Position numbers and translations under genes: made by a program. A model generated the notes under the pieces. It was not told where the DNA came from, ran no database searches, and saw only the letters and a program-made list of their open reading frames with translations. A stretch of 46,141 nucleotides of DNA from Sva-07 sp041686315 (GTDB lineage: Bacteria > Actinomycetota > Acidimicrobiia > Acidimicrobiales > Ilumatobacteraceae): contig JAWLEC010000005.1 in NCBI GenBank assembly GCA_041686315.1, forward strand, positions 1 through 46,141, read 5' to 3'. This document shows, one piece after another, positions 41,834-46,141 of the stretch. Numbering within the stretch: the stretch's first letter is position 1; every line of letters starts with the position of its first letter.

Positions 41834-42799
41834 TCAGTCGATCTCCAGTCCTGCGAGCGCAGCATGTATCCGTGGTGTTGCAGGGTACGCCCCGCGCACG
41901 AAGGTGGTGCCCGTGAGGCGTTCGTATGCGTCGATGTACCGGTCGGTGGTGGCGGCCCACACCTCGTCGGGAAGGTGGGGGACGTCGCCGTGGCCGGTGT
42001 AGCCGACGTCGGCGAAGGCCCGCCGGACGACTTCTTTGTCGAGGCTCTCGGGCTCCTCGCCGCGGGCCAGGCGTTCGTCGTAGGTGTCGGCCACCCACCA
42101 GCGCGAGGAGTCGGGCGTGTGCACCTCGTCGATCAGGAGCAGGTCGCCGGCGGCGTCGAGGCCGAACTCGTACTTGGTGTCGGCGAGCAGGACCCCTGCG
42201 GCTGCGCCGCGCTCGGTGCCGCGGCGGAACAGTGCCAGTGCGGCCTCCTGGACACGGGTCCAGAGGCCGGGTTCGACGAGTCCCCTGTCGGTGACCTCCG
42301 CACACGACACCGGCTCGTCGTGGCCGCCCGTGGCGGCCTTGGTGGTGGGCGTCACGATCGGCTCGGGCAGCGGGGTGTTCTTGGCCAACCCGTCGGGGAA
42401 GCGGTGCCCGTAGATCACCCGCTCGCCGCGGGCGTACTGCGTCCACAGCGCCGTGTCGGTGACGCCGGTGATGTAGCCGCGTACCACCACTTCCACGGGC
42501 AGCGGGCGGGCCTCGTGGGCGACGAGCACGTTGGGGTCCGGGGTGGAGATGGCGTGGTTGGCCACCACGTCGCGGGTGTGCTCGAACCACCACATCGAGA
42601 GCTGGTTGAGCACCTGACCCTTCCACGGCACGCAGGCGATGATCCGGTCGAACGCCGAGAGACGGTCGGTGGTGACGAACAGGCGCCGGCCGTGGGGGAG
42701 CGCATAGGAGATCCGCACCTTGCCCTCGCGACGGTCGTCGAGCGGCAGGTGCACGTCGTCGAGCGGCTCGACGGGCGGGACGTGGCGTGCCGCGACCAT
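41834..42799 (-). CDS. purC: SAICAR synthase
   Basis: A 321-residue ATP-dependent ligase joining aspartate to CAIR. Motifs: GKVRISYALP, LFVTTDRLSAFDRIIACVP, VVRGYITG, and LADTKYEFGLDAAGDLLLID with the closing DEVHTPDSSRWW. It is nearer in length to the yeast-type and actinobacterial enzyme (about 300) than to the short 235-residue type. It directly abuts purQ (0 bases) and purF (1 base), so one transcript is nearly certain. purE, purK and purB are not in this window. Confidence 0.95.
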   Translation of the reverse strand: MVAARHVPPVEPLDDVHLPLDDRREGKVRISYALPHGRRLFVTTDRLSAFDRIIACVPWKGQVLNQLSMWWFEHTRDVVANHAISTPDPNVLVAHEARPLPVEVVVRGYITGVTDTALWTQYARGERVIYGHRFPDGLAKNTPLPEPIVTPTTKAATGGHDEPVSCAEVTDRGLVEPGLWTRVQEAALALFRRGTERGAAAGVLLADTKYEFGLDAAGDLLLIDEVHTPDSSRWWVADTYDERLARGEEPESLDKEVVRRAFADVGYTGHGDVPHLPDEVWAATTDRYIDAYERLTGTTFVRGAYPATPRIHAALAGLEID

Positions 42800-43522
42800 T
42801 CAGAGGTCCTTGGCGTGGCGGACGCCGTTCTCGAACAGGCGCAGACCCAGGTGAGCCGGCCCTCCGCCTCCGCGGCGGTGGCGAGGGTGCTGGCGCGCCA
42901 CGACGTGGTTCTCGGGATGGGGCATGAGGCCGAGCACCACGCCGGACGGGTCGCAGACCCCGGCGATGTCGGCCACCGACCCGTTGGGATTCGTGCTGCG
43001 GTAGCGCAGCGCCACCTGGCCCGCTGCGGCCAGCGACTCGGGATCGGGGTGCACGTAGCGTCCTTCGCCGTGGGCGATCGGGCAGTGGATCGGGTCGTCG
43101 ATGCCCCGCGTCCACACGCAGGAGCTGTTCGGCGCGGGATCGAGCACCACCCACCGGCAGTCGAACGACCCCTGGGCGTTGTGCCCGAGGGCGCCGGGCA
43201 GCAGCCGGGTGCGGGTGAGCACCTGGAAGCCGTTGCAGATGCCGATCAGGGGTCTCCCGGCGGCGACGAACTCCCGGAGACGGTCACCCAGCCCCACCAC
43301 CAGGTCGAGGGCCAGCATCCTGCCGGCCCCCAGCGAATCGCCGTAGCTGAAGCCGCCGGCGACCACCGCCAGGCGGGCCCGGTCGAGGATCGACGGGTCG
43401 GCGACCAGCTCGGAGGCGAGTACGACCTGTGCGTCGGCGCCGGCGAGATCGAGGGCGAGCGCGGCGTCACGATCACGGTTGGTGCCGGGTCCGGCGATGA
43501 CGACGGCGGGGACGCGGCTCAC
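42800..43522 (-). CDS. purQ: FGAM synthase glutaminase subunit
   Basis: A 240-residue class I glutamine amidotransferase supplying ammonia to PurL. The nucleophile Cys lies in IGICNGFQVL, with His and Glu in LMPHPENHV. VVAGGFSYGDSLGAG is the PurQ oxyanion region. Start GTG 43522 overlaps the purL stop by 4 bases. The C terminus (QHPRHRRGGGGPAHLGLRLF) is basic and Gly-rich. It partners the fused PurS-PurL protein encoded just upstream. Confidence 0.95.
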   Translation of the reverse strand: MSRVPAVVIAGPGTNRDRDAALALDLAGADAQVVLASELVADPSILDRARLAVVAGGFSYGDSLGAGRMLALDLVVGLGDRLREFVAAGRPLIGICNGFQVLTRTRLLPGALGHNAQGSFDCRWVVLDPAPNSSCVWTRGIDDPIHCPIAHGEGRYVHPDPESLAAAGQVALRYRSTNPNGSVADIAGVCDPSGVVLGLMPHPENHVVARQHPRHRRGGGGPAHLGLRLFENGVRHAKDL

Positions 43523-46141
43523 GAGTTGCTCCCGGTGCGGGTGCCGGTGCCGGTGCCGGTGGAGGTGGAGTTGGAGGTGGAGGTGGCGGCGCCCATCTCG
43601 GTGTCGAACGCGTCACTGTTGAAGGCATCGGCGAGGTCGGCGACCGGGATGGGGTCGACGCCCGGCAGTGTGAGCATGCGGGTGTCGTCGACCACACCGA
43701 GGCGCAGGGCGCGGTCGTCCATCACCTTCATGAAGGCGGCGACGCGACGTGGTTCGACCTCCACGACCAAACGGCCCGTCGACTCCGAGAACAGTGCGGT
43801 GGTGGGGTCGTCGTGGGGCAGCGTGTCGACACGGGCGCCACGTCGGCCGGCGATGCACATCTCGGCGAGTGCCACGGCGAGGCCACCCTCGCTCACGTCG
43901 TGACACGACGAGACCAGGCCGGCGCGCATCGCCGCGTGGAGGTGACGGTAGGTGACCGGGGCGTCGGGGTCCGGTGACGGGGCGATCCCGGGCTGCTTCG
44001 GGGCGCCGTGGACGAGGTCGAGATGCGAGCCCGCGAATTCGGCGTCGGTGGACCCCACGAGCAGCAGCACGTTGCCGGCAGCCACGAGGTCGGGCGTCGC
44101 ACAGTGGTCGACGTCGGGCACGTGGGCGACGGCCGTGATCACCAGCGTCGGCGGCACGGCATGACGCTCGCCGTCGTCGCCGACGTACTCGTTGTTGAGC
44201 GAGTCCTTGCCCGACACGAACGGGGCGCCGTACATCCGCGCCGCGGCGCAGCAGCCCTCCACGGCGGCGACGAGTTCGCCGAGTGTGGTGGGTCGGCGGG
44301 GATCGCCCCACGAGAAGTTGTCGAGCAGGGCCACCCGGTCGGGGTCGGCGCCCACGGCGACGACGTTGCGCATCGCCTCGTCGACGACGGCGTAGGCCAT
44401 GGCCTCGGGGTCGTGGAGGCCGTACCAGGGGTTCACCCCGATGCCGATCGCGGCGCCCTCGGCGGCGGTCGGTTCGGCGAGCACCACACCGTCGGCGGGC
44501 CCGTCGCCGGCGGCTCCGACGAGCGGCCGGACCACCGTGGAGCCGAGGATCTCGTGGTCGTAACGGTGGATGGTGGCGGCCTTGGATGCGATGTTGGGAT
44601 GGGCGAGGAGGGCCAGCAGCGTGGCGGCCGGGTCCGCCACCGAGCGGCCGGTTCGGTCGTGACGATCGGGATCGGGGAGCTCGGCGCGCATCCGTCGCTG
44701 TGGGCGACCGTCGTGCAGGAACACCGTGTCGATGTCGGCGACCGTCTCACCTCCGTCGCTCACCACCAGCCGGCCGGTGCCGGTGAACCGGCCGATGTCG
44801 GCCATGTCCACGCCCACGCGCCGGCAACGTTCGGACAGCGCAGGGAGGTGTTCGGGGGGGACGGCCACCACCATGCGCTCCTGGGCCTCCGACAGCCAGA
44901 CCTCCCAGGGTTCGAGCCCGGGGTACTTGCGGGGGACCAGCGAGAGCTCCACCTCGGCGCCGATGCCCTCGGCCATCTCGCCGACCGCCGACGACAGTCC
45001 TCCCGCACCGCAGTCGGTGATCGCCGAGTAGAGGTCCTCGGCTCCGACGAGCGCATCGATCAGCAGCTTCTCCACGATCGGCTCACCGATCTGCACACTC
45101 GCTCCGGCGACCTCGCCGGTGGTGGCGTCCATGGTGGCGGAGGAGAAGGTGGCTCCACGGATGCCGTCACGTCCGGTGGCGCCGCCGAGCACCACGACTC
45201 GATCGCCGGCGAAGGGACCGTCGTGGAGTGGGCGGGTGGGCGCGGCGCCGATGCATCCGGCGAACACGAGCGGGTTGGTGGTGTAGGCCCGGTCGTACAG
45301 CACGGCACCGGCCACGGTGGGGAGCCCGATCTTGTTGCCGTAGTCGGCGACGCCGTCGATCACGCCGTCTCGGATCCGGCGGGGGTGCAGCGACCCGGCC
45401 GGGAGCTGGGCGAGCGGGAGATCGGCGGGGCCGAAGCACAAGATGTCGGTGACGGCGATCGGACGATGGGCGATGCCGAGCACGTCGCGGATCACGCCAC
45501 CGACGCCGGTGTTGGCGCCGCCGAACGGCTCCACGGCGGACGGATGGTTGTGGGTTTCGGCTTTGATGGCCAAGGTCGTCCCCGGGCTGAACTCGATCAC
45601 GCCGGCGTTGCCGACGAAGGCCGACACCACGAACGGTGCGTCGATCGCGTCGGTGCACCGTCGTAGCTGCGCGAGCAGCGGCTCCACCGTGTGCATGTCG
45701 TCGCCGTCGGTGTCGTCGTCCGGTCCCCCATGGGCCTCGATGATGGCCCGGAACGTCTTGTGGGCGCAGTGCTCGCTCCAGGTCTGGGCGAGCGTCTCGA
45801 TCTCCACGTCGGTGACGTCGCGGCCGAGCCGGCGGTACTCGTCGCGGATGGCGCGGAGTTCTTCGATGTCGAGCGAGAGCGATCGGTCGGCGTCGAGAGC
45901 CCGCAGGCCGTCGTCGTCGAGTTCGCGGATCGGCACCACGACGGCGCCGGCCCCCGAGCCGTCGGGCACGTGGGTGTCGGCGTGGGGTGGATCGATGGTG
46001 CCGTCCGCCCACCGCTCGATGATGGCGTTGGCGACGATCCGCTCGACCACGGCCTGCATCACCTCGGGCGATTCGGTGCCGGCGAACTCGATGCGCCCCA
46101 CGCCGACACCCACGTGCCCGACGGCTCCGGGGCCGGCGCCG
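43519..46141 (-). CDS. purL: FGAM synthase, PurS-PurL fusion (start outside window)
   Basis: At least 873 residues are visible and the frame stays open to the window edge. The first 45 visible residues match the end of PurS: GHVGVGVGRIEF, then VMQAVVERIVANAIIERWAD (PurS ends with a LLANPVIE-type motif). PurL follows: TLAQTWSEHCAHKTFRA, AETHNHPSAVEPFGGANTG, GDRVVVLGGATGRDGIRGA, SKDSLNN-type GKDSLNNEY and CHDVSEGGLAVAL. It makes FGAM from FGAR using ammonia from PurQ; PurS normally is a separate bridging subunit. A GTG at 46113 could start PurL alone but would cut into the PurS-like part. The C-terminal 22 residues are a Ser/Thr/Gly repeat. Confidence 0.92.
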   Translation of the reverse strand, partial: GAGPGAVGHVGVGVGRIEFAGTESPEVMQAVVERIVANAIIERWADGTIDPPHADTHVPDGSGAGAVVVPIRELDDDGLRALDADRSLSLDIEELRAIRDEYRRLGRDVTDVEIETLAQTWSEHCAHKTFRAIIEAHGGPDDDTDGDDMHTVEPLLAQLRRCTDAIDAPFVVSAFVGNAGVIEFSPGTTLAIKAETHNHPSAVEPFGGANTGVGGVIRDVLGIAHRPIAVTDILCFGPADLPLAQLPAGSLHPRRIRDGVIDGVADYGNKIGLPTVAGAVLYDRAYTTNPLVFAGCIGAAPTRPLHDGPFAGDRVVVLGGATGRDGIRGATFSSATMDATTGEVAGASVQIGEPIVEKLLIDALVGAEDLYSAITDCGAGGLSSAVGEMAEGIGAEVELSLVPRKYPGLEPWEVWLSEAQERMVVAVPPEHLPALSERCRRVGVDMADIGRFTGTGRLVVSDGGETVADIDTVFLHDGRPQRRMRAELPDPDRHDRTGRSVADPAATLLALLAHPNIASKAATIHRYDHEILGSTVVRPLVGAAGDGPADGVVLAEPTAAEGAAIGIGVNPWYGLHDPEAMAYAVVDEAMRNVVAVGADPDRVALLDNFSWGDPRRPTTLGELVAAVEGCCAAARMYGAPFVSGKDSLNNEYVGDDGERHAVPPTLVITAVAHVPDVDHCATPDLVAAGNVLLLVGSTDAEFAGSHLDLVHGAPKQPGIAPSPDPDAPVTYRHLHAAMRAGLVSSCHDVSEGGLAVALAEMCIAGRRGARVDTLPHDDPTTALFSESTGRLVVEVEPRRVAAFMKVMDDRALRLGVVDDTRMLTLPGVDPIPVADLADAFNSDAFDTEMGAATSTSNSTSTGTGTGTRTGSNS
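43541..43588. repeat. Hexanucleotide repeats in the purL 3' end
   Basis: On the plus strand GGTGCC units (43547-43560) pass into GGAGGT/GGTGGA units (43560-43588), translated on the minus strand as the tail TSTSNSTSTGTGTGTRTG. Low-complexity units of 6 bases preserve the frame when they expand or contract, and the tail lies beyond the conserved PurL fold. Confidence 0.7.

Noticed and set aside
43519..46113. PurL starting at GTG 46113
   Set aside because: The frame stays open to the edge and the residues on both sides of 46113 match PurS (GHVGVGVGRIEF), so the true start is probably beyond the window.

Overview
The window looks like a chromosomal core segment from a high-GC actinobacterium. 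Codons end mostly in G or C, start codons are a mix of ATG, GTG and one TTG, and many neighbours overlap by 4 bases (ATGA/GTGA). The gene content and order (ANTAR regulator, polA, methyltransferase, rpsA, coaE; an all-in-one FAS II operon; an unusual fused purine cluster) suggest class Acidimicrobiia, perhaps Ilumatobacter-like. That placement is inference, not proof. I see no phage, integrase, IS transposase, CRISPR array or rRNA.

Layout. 1-128: two strong hairpins ending an upstream unit. 129-916: a small Cys/His protein and a FabZ-like dehydratase, converging on a type II fatty-acid synthesis operon on the minus strand (fabD, fabH, fabG, acpP, fabF; 5555 to 1026). FabD carries an extra C-terminal lipoyl/biotinyl-like domain. 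5663-5736: a tRNA with a Leu CAA anticodon but a short variable loop. 5761-13401: an SCO6745-family protein, a coiled-coil protein, an ANTAR response regulator, polA, a methyltransferase, rpsA and coaE. 16850 to 13415 (minus): a four-gene operon with a selenocysteine glutathione peroxidase (in-frame UGA plus a SECIS-like hairpin), a YbdK-type glutamate-cysteine ligase, an M20 amidohydrolase and a gamma-glutamylcyclotransferase-like protein. 17226-21406: two tandem CNNM/CorC-type membrane proteins, a PH-SHOCT protein and a BtuF-like metal receptor without a signal peptide. 21477-26821: galactokinase, alpha/beta hydrolase, acyl-CoA racemase, PIG-L deacetylase, a Thr/Pro-repeat lipoprotein and a four-helix membrane protein. 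26856-30428: dgt, then divergent obg-proB. 30547-35362: murJ and a fasciclin lipoprotein (minus), then a MoxR ATPase with a CoxE-like VWA protein (plus). 46141 to 35727 (minus): the purine cluster purSL-purQ-purC-purF-purDM-purN-guaB, with PurS fused to PurL and PurD fused to PurM.

Three features stand out beyond gene content. (1) The glutathione peroxidase would be missed or split by standard gene calling; reading UGA as selenocysteine restores a full 157-residue enzyme whose operon partners all belong to gamma-glutamyl/thiol families. (2) Convergent gene ends carry palindromes from at least two recurring families: a 53-base hairpin (928-980 and 35658-35710) and a GGNGTC-W-GACNCC core (26823-26853, 32141-32171, 35384-35412, 35446-35468). 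(3) At least nine transcription-unit starts have a TANNNT -10-like hexamer 6 to 8 bases before the start codon, as expected for leaderless mRNAs; this supports many of the start choices made here.

Together the genes cover housekeeping work: fatty acid, purine, proline and CoA synthesis, DNA replication/repair, translation, cell-wall flipping and thiol redox. The main novelty lies in fusions, the selenoprotein and the palindromes, not in an accessory island.
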